38,261 nt of DNA. Origin: DSOT01 sp052386775. Its GTDB lineage: Bacteria; Pseudomonadota; Gammaproteobacteria; Burkholderiales; SG8-41. The notes beneath the pieces were generated by a model. It did no database searches and was not told the origin of the DNA. It was given only the letters and a program-made list of their open reading frames with translations. Positions 1 through 8,014 of this stretch are shown here, one piece after another. How positions within the stretch are numbered: position 1 is the first letter of the stretch; the number at the start of each line of letters is the position of its first letter. The position numbers and the translations under genes were made by a program. The stretch covers positions 1-38,261 of the forward strand of contig JBQTJV010000105.1 in NCBI GenBank assembly GCA_052386775.1, read 5' to 3'.

Positions 1-179
1 TCGTCGCGCACCGCCTGCCCTATTTTGTACGCGGTGAGCCGGCGAATCACCGCGGGACCGACGACGAAGGAGATGACCAGCGCCGTGAGGCATGCCAGCA
101 CCGCCCGCAACGTGATGTAGTTGAACACGTTGAACGCACGGATGTCCTTCGCCAGCCACTGCGCGAGCTCTAGCAGCAT
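1..179 (-). CDS. mraY: Phospho-N-acetylmuramoyl-pentapeptide-transferase MraY (N-terminal fragment)
   Basis: Only the first 59 or so codons lie in the window; the gene runs off the left edge. MraY is the integral membrane enzyme that joins UDP-MurNAc-pentapeptide to undecaprenyl phosphate to make lipid I. The visible start, MLLELAQWLAKDIRAFNVFN, and the following hydrophobic stretch (about residues 22-44, ending in VVGP) match the family's N-terminus and first membrane helix. The position, 52 bases after murF on the same strand, is the normal dcw order. The ATG is the only sensible start here. Confidence 0.93.
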   Translation of the reverse strand, partial: MLLELAQWLAKDIRAFNVFNYITLRAVLACLTALVISFVVGPAVIRRLTAYKIGQAVRD

Positions 180-231
180 GCGAAGTTCCCGCCGCGCAAG
201 ACAGAAGAATCACCAGCAAACCGGCGCGGAC

Positions 232-1635
232 TCACGCCTCCTCCCTGCTTTCAGTATCCACGGCAAACGCCTGCACGACCCGTTCCATGCGCATGAACCG
301 CGAGCCCTTCACCAGCACGGTGACCTCGGGCCGCAGCCGATTCCCGATTTCTGCGAGCAGATCTTCGATGCGGGTGAAATGCCGCGCGCCGCGTCCGAAG
401 CCGCTTGCCGCGTGGGCCGAGAGCTCGCCCAGCGTCATCAGATGCTCTATTCCGGCGGCCCGAGCCGCTGCGCCGACCTCGAAGTGGTAGCGCGGCGCTT
501 CGGCGCCCAACTCACCCATGTCGCCCAAAATGAGCAGTCGCGTTCCGGGCGCCTGGCCGAGAAGCGCAATGGCTGCGCGCACCGACTCCGGATTCGCGTT
601 GTAGGTATCGTCCAGCAGGGTTGCGCCGTGGAGTCCTGCTTTCCTTTGCAATCTGGCTTTGACGCCGGCATAGCCGGCAAGGCCCGCCGCCACGGTCTCA
701 GGCGCAATCTCGAGCGCGCTCGCCGCCGCCGCCGCGGCCAGCGCATTACGAACGTTGTGCAGGCCCGGTGCGCGCAGGGTGACAGCGGCCTCGCCGCGCG
801 GCATCTTCACCACGATCTCGCTCTCCAGGTAACGCAGGCGGTAGCGCGCGGTAACGGCTGCCGCGGCTTCGGTTCCAAAGTCGATTTGCCTGCGGTCCCG
901 GGCGAGTTCACGCCAAAGCGGTGCATATCGATCGTCCGCGTTGATCACGGCGGTGCCGCCTGCCCGCAGTTCCTCGAACAATTCGCCTTTGGCGCGCGCA
1001 ATCGCCTCTTCCGATCCCAGAAACTCGATGTGCGCACGCCCGGCATTGTTGACGAGCGCGACGTCGGGCACGGCAAGCCGCGCCAGATGACGGATTTCCT
1101 CGGCGTGGTTCATTCCCATCTCGATGACGGCATAGCGGTGGGCACCAGTCAGCTCCAGGAGCATCAGCGGGACGCCGATGTCGTTATTGAGGTTGCCGCG
1201 GGTAGCCAGGACGCGCGAGTCCGGCGTCGGCTCGGCACAGGCCCGACGGAGTATTCCCGCCAGCATTTCCTTGACGGTCGTCTTGCCGCTGCTCCCGGTG
1301 AGCGCGACCAGCGGCAGGGCGAACTTCTGGCGCCAGTGCTGCGCGAGCCGACCGAGCGACCTGCGGGTGTCCTCGACCACGAGCGTGGGTATCGACCGCC
1401 GGGCGGCCGCCGCGGAGGCCGCCCAGGACCGGTCTACCATCGCTGCGACGGCACCCTGTCCAATCGCCTGCGAGATGAAATCATGGCCATCGAACCGCTG
1501 CCCCTTCAGGGCGACGAACAGCGCACGCGGCGGCATGGCGCGCGTATCGGTCGTGACGCGATCGAAAGAGATGTCGTCCCCTTGCAGTGCGGCAGCGCTC
1601 GCGTTTGCGGCTTCCGAGAGGAGCATCATCGCCAT
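232..1635 (-). CDS. murF: UDP-N-acetylmuramoyl-tripeptide--D-alanyl-D-alanine ligase MurF
   Basis: Cytoplasmic ATP-dependent Mur ligase that adds D-Ala-D-Ala to UDP-MurNAc-tripeptide, the last soluble step of peptidoglycan precursor synthesis. About 467 residues, the usual size. Visible motifs are the P-loop GSSGKTTVKEML, EMGMNHAEEI, the NNAGRAHIEF segment of the Mur central domain and DDTYNANPESV in the C-terminal domain. The frame is open further upstream, but that part is antisense-like noise inside murE. The start is either the ATG at 1635 or the ATG at 1629; the second forms an ATGA overlap with the murE stop. Translationally coupled to murE and followed by mraY. Confidence 0.95.
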   Translation of the reverse strand: MAMMLLSEAANASAAALQGDDISFDRVTTDTRAMPPRALFVALKGQRFDGHDFISQAIGQGAVAAMVDRSWAASAAAARRSIPTLVVEDTRRSLGRLAQHWRQKFALPLVALTGSSGKTTVKEMLAGILRRACAEPTPDSRVLATRGNLNNDIGVPLMLLELTGAHRYAVIEMGMNHAEEIRHLARLAVPDVALVNNAGRAHIEFLGSEEAIARAKGELFEELRAGGTAVINADDRYAPLWRELARDRRQIDFGTEAAAAVTARYRLRYLESEIVVKMPRGEAAVTLRAPGLHNVRNALAAAAAASALEIAPETVAAGLAGYAGVKARLQRKAGLHGATLLDDTYNANPESVRAAIALLGQAPGTRLLILGDMGELGAEAPRYHFEVGAAARAAGIEHLMTLGELSAHAASGFGRGARHFTRIEDLLAEIGNRLRPEVTVLVKGSRFMRMERVVQAFAVDTESREEA

Positions 1636-3200
1636 GGCGCGCCACCCCGACGGGTACGCAAGGCGTTGGTCACTTCGGTGGCATCGCTGTAGGGATGCTT
1701 GACACCGGCAACCTCCTGATATTGCTCGTGCCCCTTGCCGGCAACCAGCACCACGTCCCCCGGCGCCGCCATGTGAACCGCGAGGCGGATCGCCTGGGTG
1801 CGGTCGGGCTCGATGATCACTTCGCCTGCACACGCCCCGCGCGCGATGTCGTCGATGATGGCGAGCGGATCCTCACCGCGCGGGTTGTCGCTCGTGATGA
1901 TGACCTGATCGGCGAGCCGACTGGCGACGGTGCCCATCAACGCCCGCTTTCCCCGGTCGCGCTCGCCGCCACAACCGAAAACGCAAATGAGCCGGGCGTG
2001 TCGCCTCGACGCTCGTGCTGACGCCGTACGGCGGCTGAGGGGCATGGTCTCGCGCAAGGCCTTCAGGACCTGCTCCAGCGCGTCCGGTGTGTGGGCGTAG
2101 TCGATGAGCACCAGTGGCGCTCTGCCGCCGCCGTGGCGTTCGGTGCGCCCGGGCAGCGCTCGCACTCGCTCCAGTGCGCATACTGCCGCATCGAGACTCG
2201 TGTCGCTTGCCAGCAGTACCGCGAGCGTTGCGAGGAGATTGGACGCGTTGAACCGGCCAATAAGGCGGCTCGATAGCGAAGCCCTTCCCCAGGGAGTCGT
2301 CACCTCGAAGGAGAGCCCGCCGGATCCGACGTGCAGGTTCCGCCCCTGCACGCGCAGGAGATTTCGCGGCCCTCGGCCGGCGTGCGCGCTCCGGAACCCG
2401 TAGCCGATGACGTGCGCCCGGCCATCGCGCAGGCGCGCCGCCTGTTCCAGGCCAAAGGGATCGTCGAGGTTGAGCACGACCCAGGTGAGCGATGGCCACT
2501 GGAATAGCCGGGATTTGGCCGAGCGGTAAGCACGCATCGTGCCGTGATAGTCGAGGTGATCGCGAGTGAGGTTGGTGAGCAGCGCCACGTCGAACTCCAC
2601 GCCGGAGAGTCGGTGCTGCACCAGTCCGTGCGAAGACACCTCCATGGATGCTGCTCCCGCACCGGCCTCCACGAAGTCGCGCAGAGCGGCATGCAGGGAC
2701 ACGGCGTCGGGCGTGGTGTTCTGGCCCGCTTCCAGCCGGCCGGGAAATCCGTTGCCCAGGGTTCCGATCACCGCGCATCGTGTGCCACAGCGCGTCAGCG
2801 ACTGCGCAATCCACTGGCTGCACGAGGTCTTGCCGTTGGTGCCGGTGACGCCGATCATCCACAGCTTGGCGCTCGGCCGTCCATAAACGAGGCTCGCGAT
2901 TTCGCCCGCGCGCCGGCGTAGCCCGACCACGCCGGCGTTCGGGACACGCCATTCAGCTCTCCAGGCATAGCCCCGTTTCTCCCACAACACGGAGGCGGCG
3001 CCGCGGGCGATCGCCTGCCCGATATACTCCCGGCCGTCACGCGTTTCTCCCGGGAAAGCGACAAACGTATCGCCGGGCTGCACGGCGCGACTGTCGGTCA
3101 CGAGCCGCCGGATGGAAAGCGCTCTCAGCGCTCTCAAGGCGGGCGATGGCGTGGCAGGCGGGGTATCGGCGACGGCGCGGCCGCGCAGCGCGACGCTCAT
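1626..3200 (-). CDS. murE: UDP-N-acetylmuramoyl-L-alanyl-D-glutamate--2,6-diaminopimelate ligase MurE
   Basis: Adds meso-diaminopimelate to UDP-MurNAc-L-Ala-D-Glu in the cytoplasm. 524 residues. The ATP-binding motif GVTGTNGKTS is at residues 117-126. The lysine in YRSAKSRLF (about 229) is the position carbamylated in Mur ligases. DNPR at 438-441 is the signature for diaminopimelate rather than lysine, so this cell wall is of the DAP type. The ATG overlaps the ftsI stop as ATGA and sits right behind a strong GGAGGAGGT ribosome site that lies inside the end of ftsI. Codons 390-405 form an Arg/Ser/Ala-rich insertion (RRTASARASRRHAR) before the conserved VFGCGGERDRGKR segment. Confidence 0.96.
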   Translation of the reverse strand: MSVALRGRAVADTPPATPSPALRALRALSIRRLVTDSRAVQPGDTFVAFPGETRDGREYIGQAIARGAASVLWEKRGYAWRAEWRVPNAGVVGLRRRAGEIASLVYGRPSAKLWMIGVTGTNGKTSCSQWIAQSLTRCGTRCAVIGTLGNGFPGRLEAGQNTTPDAVSLHAALRDFVEAGAGAASMEVSSHGLVQHRLSGVEFDVALLTNLTRDHLDYHGTMRAYRSAKSRLFQWPSLTWVVLNLDDPFGLEQAARLRDGRAHVIGYGFRSAHAGRGPRNLLRVQGRNLHVGSGGLSFEVTTPWGRASLSSRLIGRFNASNLLATLAVLLASDTSLDAAVCALERVRALPGRTERHGGGRAPLVLIDYAHTPDALEQVLKALRETMPLSRRTASARASRRHARLICVFGCGGERDRGKRALMGTVASRLADQVIITSDNPRGEDPLAIIDDIARGACAGEVIIEPDRTQAIRLAVHMAAPGDVVLVAGKGHEQYQEVAGVKHPYSDATEVTNALRTRRGGAPWR

Positions 3201-4924
3201 ACCTCCTCCTTGATCTCAGGCAGCGCGGCCGGAGGCAACACCACGTTGCCGACTGGCGCATCAGGCGGAACGGCGAGCAGCCGGAGCGCTTCAGCCGTCA
3301 CCCGGCTGAACACCGGGGCTGCGACCGCACCGCCGTAGTACTGTCCGGCGCTTGGTTCATCGATCATGACGGCAACGATCAGCCGCGGTGCGGAGACGGG
3401 TGCAAACCCGACGAATGAGGCGATGTACTTGCCCGCCACATAACCCTTGCCCTCGATTTTTCGTGCCGTCCCGGTCTTGCCTGCGACGCGATAGCCGGTG
3501 ATCTGCGCGCGCGGCGCGGTGCCACCCGGTTGCACGGCCAGTTCCAGCATGTTGCGAACCGCGCGCGCCGTCTGTGCCGAAATGACCGGGGCGCCGGCAG
3601 CGGGCGTCTCGCGCTTGACCAGCGTCACCGGCTTCAATTCGCCGTCGGAGGTGAAGATGCTGTAGGCGCGCGCGAGTTGCAGCAGGGAAACGGAAATCCC
3701 GTGGCCGTACGACATCGTGGCTTGTTCGATCGGCCGCCAGCTCGCATGCGCACGCAGGCGTCCCGACACTTCGCCCGGAAACTCCGACTGCGGCGGCGCG
3801 CCGAAGCCGACCTTGTGAAAAAGCGTCCACAGCGTCTCGGACGGTAACCCCAGTGCCATTTTGGCGGCGCCGATGTTGGACGATTTCTGGATGACCTGCG
3901 TCACGGTAAGCGCACCCTGCGGGTGGGCGTCGTGGATGGTGCGCTTGCCTATCGTCATGTGTCCCGGCGCGGTCTGGATCACCGACTCGGGGCTCACCGT
4001 TCCGGCTTCGATCGCCGCAGCGGCGGTAAACGGCTTGAGCGTGGAACCGGGCTCGAAGAGGTCGACCACCACCCGGTTCCGGGTTCGCTTCGGATCGAAC
4101 TGTCCGCGATTATTCGGGTTGTAAGAGGGCAGGTTGGCCAGCGCCAGCACTTCACCGGTACCCGCGTCGAGCACGACCAGCCCGCCCGCCTTGGCGCGAT
4201 GCTCCGCCACCGCTTTCCTGAGTTCGCGGTAGGCGAGGTACTGCAGCTTGGCGTCGATCGAAAGCGTCAGGGTGGCACCATGCTGCGGCTGCTGGATGCT
4301 TTCGATGTCCTCCACGATGTGGCCCAGCCGGTCCTTGATCACCCGCCGGGCGCCCGGCTTTCCGGTGAGCACCGTGTCGAACGCGAGCTCCAGGGCCTCC
4401 TGACCGTTCTGGTCCACGCCCGTGAAACCGATTACGTGAGCGGTCACTTCGCCCGCGGGGTAGTAACGCCGGTATTCCCGCTGCAGGAACACCCCCGGTA
4501 TCCCCAGTGCGACGACCTTCTCGGCCTGCTCCGGGGGCAGTTGTCGCTTGAGATACGCGAACTCCCGCTTGCGGTCGGCAAGCCGCCTGGCGATCTCGGC
4601 GCTGTCGAGACCGAGCAGGCGCGCGAGCTTTGCTGTCTGTTCGCGGCTGATTTCGACGTCCGCAGGACTTGCCGCGACCGACTCCACCGGCGTCGAGATC
4701 GCCAGCGGCTCGTTGTTGCGGTCGACGATCATGCCGCGCGTCGCGCTGATCTCGATGGCGCGCGAGTAGCGGGATTCCCCCTTGCGCTGCAGGAAATCGT
4801 AGTGCAGCCCCTGCAAGAACAGCGCGCGCGCCGCGAGAACCGCAAGGCAGCCGACAAGGGCGATGACCAGCAGCCGCGAGCGCCACGCCGGCAGCCGGAT
4901 CGGTGTGGTGGCCACCGGACTCAC
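3197..4924 (-). CDS. ftsI: Peptidoglycan D,D-transpeptidase FtsI (PBP3)
   Basis: Septal class B penicillin-binding protein that crosslinks peptidoglycan during division, working with FtsW and the FtsQLB complex. 575 residues if started at the GTG at 4924, which overlaps the ftsL stop as GTGA. The longer open frame upstream is only a shadow of ftsL and rsmH. There is one N-terminal membrane helix (about residues 16-36), then the non-catalytic pedestal domain. The transpeptidase domain has the catalytic serine motif STLK at 294-297, SSN at 348-350 and KTGT at 483-486. All three active-site motifs are intact. Confidence 0.96.
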   Translation of the reverse strand: MSPVATTPIRLPAWRSRLLVIALVGCLAVLAARALFLQGLHYDFLQRKGESRYSRAIEISATRGMIVDRNNEPLAISTPVESVAASPADVEISREQTAKLARLLGLDSAEIARRLADRKREFAYLKRQLPPEQAEKVVALGIPGVFLQREYRRYYPAGEVTAHVIGFTGVDQNGQEALELAFDTVLTGKPGARRVIKDRLGHIVEDIESIQQPQHGATLTLSIDAKLQYLAYRELRKAVAEHRAKAGGLVVLDAGTGEVLALANLPSYNPNNRGQFDPKRTRNRVVVDLFEPGSTLKPFTAAAAIEAGTVSPESVIQTAPGHMTIGKRTIHDAHPQGALTVTQVIQKSSNIGAAKMALGLPSETLWTLFHKVGFGAPPQSEFPGEVSGRLRAHASWRPIEQATMSYGHGISVSLLQLARAYSIFTSDGELKPVTLVKRETPAAGAPVISAQTARAVRNMLELAVQPGGTAPRAQITGYRVAGKTGTARKIEGKGYVAGKYIASFVGFAPVSAPRLIVAVMIDEPSAGQYYGGAVAAPVFSRVTAEALRLLAVPPDAPVGNVVLPPAALPEIKEEV

Positions 4925-5193
4925 GGTCGCCCCCTCAGCGGCACCACCTGTATCCGGTTCGGGGGCGGCACGCGCATGTTGAGTTTCTCCGCGGCGATTT
5001 GCTCGACGCGCCCGTGCATCGCCCAGGTCTGCTGCTCGAGCTGCAACTGACCCCATTCCACTTCGAGGCGTTTGGCGAGTTCCTGTTCGTTTTGCAGCTC
5101 GACGTACAGCTTTCGAGACTTGTGCTGCGCGGTAACCAAGGCGAGCGCGCACGCGATGAGCGTCATGAAGAGCAGCAAATTGAGTCTCGCCAT
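4921..5193 (-). CDS. ftsL: Cell division protein FtsL
   Basis: Small bitopic division protein, about 90 residues. A short cytoplasmic start is followed by a membrane helix (about residues 4-21) and then a Gln/Glu-rich coiled-coil segment (ELQNEQELAKRLEVEWGQLQ) that pairs with FtsB in the periplasm. It is identified by this architecture, its size and its invariant place between rsmH and ftsI rather than by strong motifs. The start is the ATG at 5193, which shares one base with the rsmH stop. A GTG at 5196 directly before it would give a GTGA overlap and one extra residue, with a GGAG ribosome site at a better distance. Confidence 0.9.
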   Translation of the reverse strand: MARLNLLLFMTLIACALALVTAQHKSRKLYVELQNEQELAKRLEVEWGQLQLEQQTWAMHGRVEQIAAEKLNMRVPPPNRIQVVPLRGRP

Positions 5194-6149
5194 CACCGCG
5201 GACTCCGCGGGCGCTCACCCGCTTCGCCGATGCGCTCGGCAACGCGCATGATGGCGCTTCTGGCGCGCGGATTGGCTGCGATCTCGGCCGCGCCGGGACG
5301 CTGCGCCCGGCCGATCAGCCGCAACGCGGGCGGCGCCATGTCCCGCGCCCGCAGGGGAACGCGCAGCGGCGGCGCCTCGCCCGTGGCCTGCTGGCGCAGT
5401 GCGCGCTTCACGATGCGATCTTCCAGCGAGTGGAAACTGATTACGACCAGGCGGCCACCCGGCGCCAGGAGCGAAACGCACTGGGGCAGGGCTACCGACA
5501 ACTCCTCAAGCTCCTGATTGATGTGAATCCGTAGAGCCTGAAACGTGCGCGTCGCCGGATCCTGCCGTGGTTCCCGCGTGGGAACGGCTTCTGCCACGAG
5601 CGCGGCAAGTTGCCCTGTGGTGCGGAGAGGCCCGCGCGCTCGAGCCGCAACAATCGCTGCTGCAATCTGTTTAGCAAACCGTTCTTCGCCATAGTTTCTT
5701 ATCACCTCCCGGATTTCGTCCTCGGACGCGCTCGCGAGCCACTGGGTCGCGGTGATTCCGCGGCTCGTATCCATGCGCATATCGAGCGGCGCGTCCACGC
5801 GAAAGCTGAAGCCGCGCGCCGCATCGTCGAGCTGCGGCGACGACACGCCGAGATCGAGCAGAATGCCGTCGACCCGTTCGATGCCGCGCTGCCCGAGCAG
5901 CGTCGCCAGGCCGCTGAACGCTCCGTGCACCATCGCGAACCGCGCATCGTCAATTGCCGCTCCCGCGTTCACCGCATCCGGATCGCGGTCCAGCGCGATC
6001 AACCGGCCGCGCTCACCCAGGTGGGACAGAATCATGCGACTGTGTCCGCCGCGTCCAAACGTGCAGTCCACATAAGTCCCATCTGCACGCACCCTCAGTT
6101 CTTCCACCGCCCGCTCCAGCAAGACCGCGGTATGTGAGCCGAAGCTCAC
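5193..6149 (-). CDS. rsmH: 16S rRNA (cytosine(1402)-N(4))-methyltransferase RsmH
   Basis: SAM-dependent methyltransferase (formerly MraW) that methylates N4 of C1402 in 16S rRNA. 318 residues, full length. Motifs seen are the SAM-binding FGRGGHSRMIL, DLGVSSPQLDD, RVDAPLDMRMD, ALRIHINQELEEL and VISFHSLEDRIVKR near the C-terminus. The start codon is GTG at 6149, overlapping the mraZ stop as GTGA, with a GGAGG ribosome site ten bases upstream. Second gene of the dcw transcript. Confidence 0.96.
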   Translation of the reverse strand: MSFGSHTAVLLERAVEELRVRADGTYVDCTFGRGGHSRMILSHLGERGRLIALDRDPDAVNAGAAIDDARFAMVHGAFSGLATLLGQRGIERVDGILLDLGVSSPQLDDAARGFSFRVDAPLDMRMDTSRGITATQWLASASEDEIREVIRNYGEERFAKQIAAAIVAARARGPLRTTGQLAALVAEAVPTREPRQDPATRTFQALRIHINQELEELSVALPQCVSLLAPGGRLVVISFHSLEDRIVKRALRQQATGEAPPLRVPLRARDMAPPALRLIGRAQRPGAAEIAANPRARSAIMRVAERIGEAGERPRSPR

Positions 6150-6592
6150 AAGGAGAAACCCTCCAGTTCAGGCGGCAACCCGCCCGCGCCCAGCCTGCCC
6201 GCGCTCTCGATGAACTGTTCCCAGCTGTCCTTGTTCCACAATTCGAACTTCCTGCCTTGACCGACCAGCACGACGTTCTTGTCCAGTTGTGCGTATTGGC
6301 GCAGGGCGGGCGAAATCAGCAGCCGGCCCGCGGTATCCATGTCGACATCGACAGCAAAGCCGATCAATCGTCGCTGCAGATCCCGCACCCGCGCGTCGAG
6401 ATTGGACAGACCTTCGAGTCTTTGCTGTATGAGTTCCCAATCGGGCAGCGGATAGATGAGCAGGCAGCGGTCCGCGTCCGCGGTTATGACGAGATGGCCG
6501 CCGCAGCGCTCCAGCAATGCATCGCGGTGCCGCGCCGGCACCACCAGCCTGCCTTTGCTGTCGAGATTCAACTGCGCGATGCCACGGAACAC
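6146..6592 (-). CDS. mraZ: Transcriptional regulator MraZ
   Basis: First gene of the dcw cluster. MraZ is a ring-forming DNA-binding protein of the AbrB-like fold that represses its own operon. 148 residues, close to the usual 150. Two SpoVT-AbrB-type repeats are visible: the first around LNLDSKGRLVVPARHRD and the second around VDMDTAGRLLISPALRQ, each with the family's D-x-x-GR core. I chose the GTG at 6592 because it has a strong AAGGGGGA ribosome site and starts at the family's FRG motif. The longer open frame to 6646 would run back through the MraZ operator repeats. Confidence 0.94.
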   Translation of the reverse strand: MFRGIAQLNLDSKGRLVVPARHRDALLERCGGHLVITADADRCLLIYPLPDWELIQQRLEGLSNLDARVRDLQRRLIGFAVDVDMDTAGRLLISPALRQYAQLDKNVVLVGQGRKFELWNKDSWEQFIESAGRLGAGGLPPELEGFSL

Positions 6593-6640
6593 GCGTCCCC
6601 CTTGGCGGGCGTCACCGCGCATCCCGGAATGCGCCGGTTT

Positions 6641-6665
6641 TCCCACTTTCTACCACTTTGACCCA
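6641..6665 (-). promoter_or_regulatory. MraZ operator: three TGGG-type repeats, 10-bp period
   Basis: On the minus strand three boxes, TGGGT (6661-6665), TGGTA (6651-6655) and TGGGA (6641-6645), each follow a G and are spaced exactly 10 bp apart, on one face of the helix. MraZ proteins of other bacteria bind TGGGN repeats with five-base spacers in front of mraZ. Here the array overlaps the -10 box and the transcription start, which fits autorepression. The central box is degenerate (TGGT). Confidence 0.85.
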
Positions 6666-6694
6666 CTATATTTCAAAGTTCCTTCAGGGGTCAA
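6665..6694 (-). promoter_or_regulatory. sigma70-type promoter of the dcw cluster (Pmra)
   Basis: Minus-strand -35 TTGACC (6689-6694) and -10 TATAGT (6665-6670), separated by 18 bases. Transcription would begin near 6658, giving a leader of about 65 bases before the mraZ GTG. The -10 box abuts the first MraZ repeat. Confidence 0.75.
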
Positions 6695-6861
6695 TCAGGC
6701 GAGGACGTTTTGTTTTTATCGGACAAAGACTTATGGCTAATCCCTCAACTGCTCCGCACAGAAATATCGGCGCGCCTAATTCAAGAAATACATGCTGCTA
6801 AGAATTTATATAAAAGTATTACCTTAAGACCGTTCGGGATTGGTACGGCGGGAAAGCCAAA
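6695..6861. other. AT-rich spacer between the dcw promoter and the rnpB 3' end
   Basis: This is the most AT-rich patch near the dcw cluster, for example AATTTATATAAAAGTATTAC at about 6804-6823. It lies upstream of the dcw promoter and downstream of rnpB. I see no convincing gene. It could act as an upstream (UP-like) element or a topological barrier between rnpB and mraZ; that is a guess. Confidence 0.4.
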
Positions 6862-6893
6862 CCGGCGATGTTGCGCTAAAGCAACATCGCCGG
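6862..6893 (-). terminator. Stem-loop downstream of rnpB, probable terminator
   Basis: Perfect 13-bp stem, CCGGCGATGTTGC (6862-6874) pairing with GCAACATCGCCGG (6881-6893), with a six-base loop. It begins 13 bases beyond the 3' end of rnpB. On the minus strand it is followed by GGTTTGGCTTTCC, a weak and interrupted T-tract. It probably ends or protects the RNase P RNA precursor and separates it from the dcw promoter. Confidence 0.7.
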
Positions 6894-6906
6894 AAAGGGA
6901 ATCAGC

Positions 6907-7237
6907 GAAGCTGGCCGGTAAGCCGGGTTCTGTAAGGAGCCGTTTGAGCTCCTGACAGCCATTCCTCTAGGCCCTGAATTGCTCCAGGGCTCAAGCCACC
7001 TACCCGCAAGCTCGGCGGGTCGCGTCGTCGCTTGCCTACTTGGTGTTGCTCCGGGTGGAGGTTGCCGCGTTTCACCCCGTCGACACCATGCCGTGCGGCA
7101 CGAATGACCAACGGACTCGTCTCTGTGGCCCTGTTCCTCGCCTCACGGCGGGCGGCCGTTAGCCGCCACCCTACCCTATGGAGCCCGGACTTTCCTCTCC
7201 GTATCGAAAGATACGCAGCGGCTGTCTGGCCAGCTTC
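6907..7237 (-). ncRNA. rnpB: RNase P RNA, bacterial class A
   Basis: Catalytic RNA that matures the 5' ends of tRNAs. About 331 bases. The 5' end GAAGCTGGCC (7237 downward) pairs perfectly with the 3' end GGCCAGCTTC (6916-6907), forming helix P1. The near-universal GAGGAAAGTCCGGGCTC block is at 7181-7197. The 3' conserved segment ACAGAACCCGGCTTAC is at 6918-6933, next to the end. The ends given are those of P1; a few bases of processing either way are possible. Confidence 0.96.
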
Positions 7238-7244
7238 AACGCGT

Positions 7245-7250
7245 ATTTTA
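7245..7250 (-). promoter_or_regulatory. -10 box of the rnpB promoter
   Basis: TAAAAT on the minus strand, ending eight bases before the predicted rnpB 5' end. No good -35 hexamer is visible at 16-18 bases upstream, so the call rests on the -10 box and its spacing to the RNA end. Confidence 0.5.
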
Positions 7251-7353
7251 CCAGCGTAGCGTTGAGCCGCTCCGAGCTTGGCGCCGTCGCAACGCGGGAC
7301 TGCAACGGATCGCGCAGCTAAGACGGACGATCGCGTGCCCGTCCGGCGTGCCG

Positions 7354-7372
7354 GCGAGATCAACGATCTCGC
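7354..7372 (-). other. Perfect 8-bp hairpin just downstream of chaC
   Basis: GCGAGATC (7354-7361) and GATCTCGC (7365-7372) around a three-base loop, 18 bases after the chaC stop and before the rnpB promoter. There is no T-tract on the minus strand, so it is either a Rho-assisted or processed 3' end of the rsmI-pyrC-chaC message, or chance. The rest of 7251-7389 shows nothing else I can support. Confidence 0.45.
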
Positions 7373-7389
7373 AAGGCGCCATCATCCGG

Positions 7390-8007
7390 TCAGCGTTTGC
7401 GCGCAGCCAGCGCACGCGCCGCTGCCAGCACGCGCTGCAGATGGTGATCGCGCACACCCAGTTCGCGAAGATGCTCGACGGTGCGGGTAACATATTCGAG
7501 GTTGGCGCCCCGCATCCCGCAGCAGCTTGCAACGCGTTCGGCGGTCTCGCGGGCAGAGAGACCGCCGGTGTAGGCGTAATGTTTGGGGTCCGCAATGAAG
7601 GCCAGCGCACGCACGTCCTTGTTCGGCAGCCGCGTGCGCACCAGCCGCGGCTGATAAACGTGCCGCCTCATTTCCCGTGCCCACAGCTTTTCCAGCGCCG
7701 CTTTCACATCTTCCTGCGCGATCAGGAAGGCGATCCCGCGGCAAGCACCGCCGCGCGCGAGGCCGAGCACCAATCCCGGCCGCTCCGGCGTCCCGCGCCA
7801 GCGGTCGGAAGAAATGCACAAGGTGCGGTGATAGCCGTAAATCAGCGCAGGCGCCCACTGCACGTACGCAAATCCCGGGTCCCACATGAGCGAGCCGTAG
7901 CCGAAGACCCACAGATCGCCCGCGTGCGTTGCGATCTGCGACGCCGAATGCGCGCTCCTGAGCTGCTCTACCGCGACGGTTACAGAGGCATCCGGCTTTC
8001 GACTCAT
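7390..8007 (-). CDS. chaC: ChaC-type glutathione-specific gamma-glutamylcyclotransferase
   Basis: Cytosolic enzyme that cleaves glutathione to 5-oxoproline and Cys-Gly. 205 residues from the ATG at 8007. The substrate loop VFGYGSLMWDPGF (about residues 33-45) carries the family's YGSL motif. LWAREMRRHVYQPR holds the expected catalytic glutamate (REM). The start lies seven bases after the pyrC stop, so it is the last gene of an rsmI-pyrC-chaC operon. The frame stays open upstream to 8286, but that part is antisense to no conserved sequence and overlaps pyrC. Only weak ribosome-binding sequence is visible, which fits coupling to pyrC. Confidence 0.9.
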   Translation of the reverse strand: MSRKPDASVTVAVEQLRSAHSASQIATHAGDLWVFGYGSLMWDPGFAYVQWAPALIYGYHRTLCISSDRWRGTPERPGLVLGLARGGACRGIAFLIAQEDVKAALEKLWAREMRRHVYQPRLVRTRLPNKDVRALAFIADPKHYAYTGGLSARETAERVASCCGMRGANLEYVTRTVEHLRELGVRDHHLQRVLAAARALAARKR

Positions 8008-8014
8008 CAAGGCG

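Noticed and set aside
121..1692. 523-codon plus-strand open frame opposite murF.
   Set aside because: Antisense to murF; the translation is Arg/His-rich with no domain.
7248..7385. Possible 45-residue ORF on the minus strand directly after chaC (ATG ATG at 7385-7380).
   Set aside because: No recognisable domain, no ribosome site, and its end runs into the rnpB -10 box. More likely intergenic sequence.
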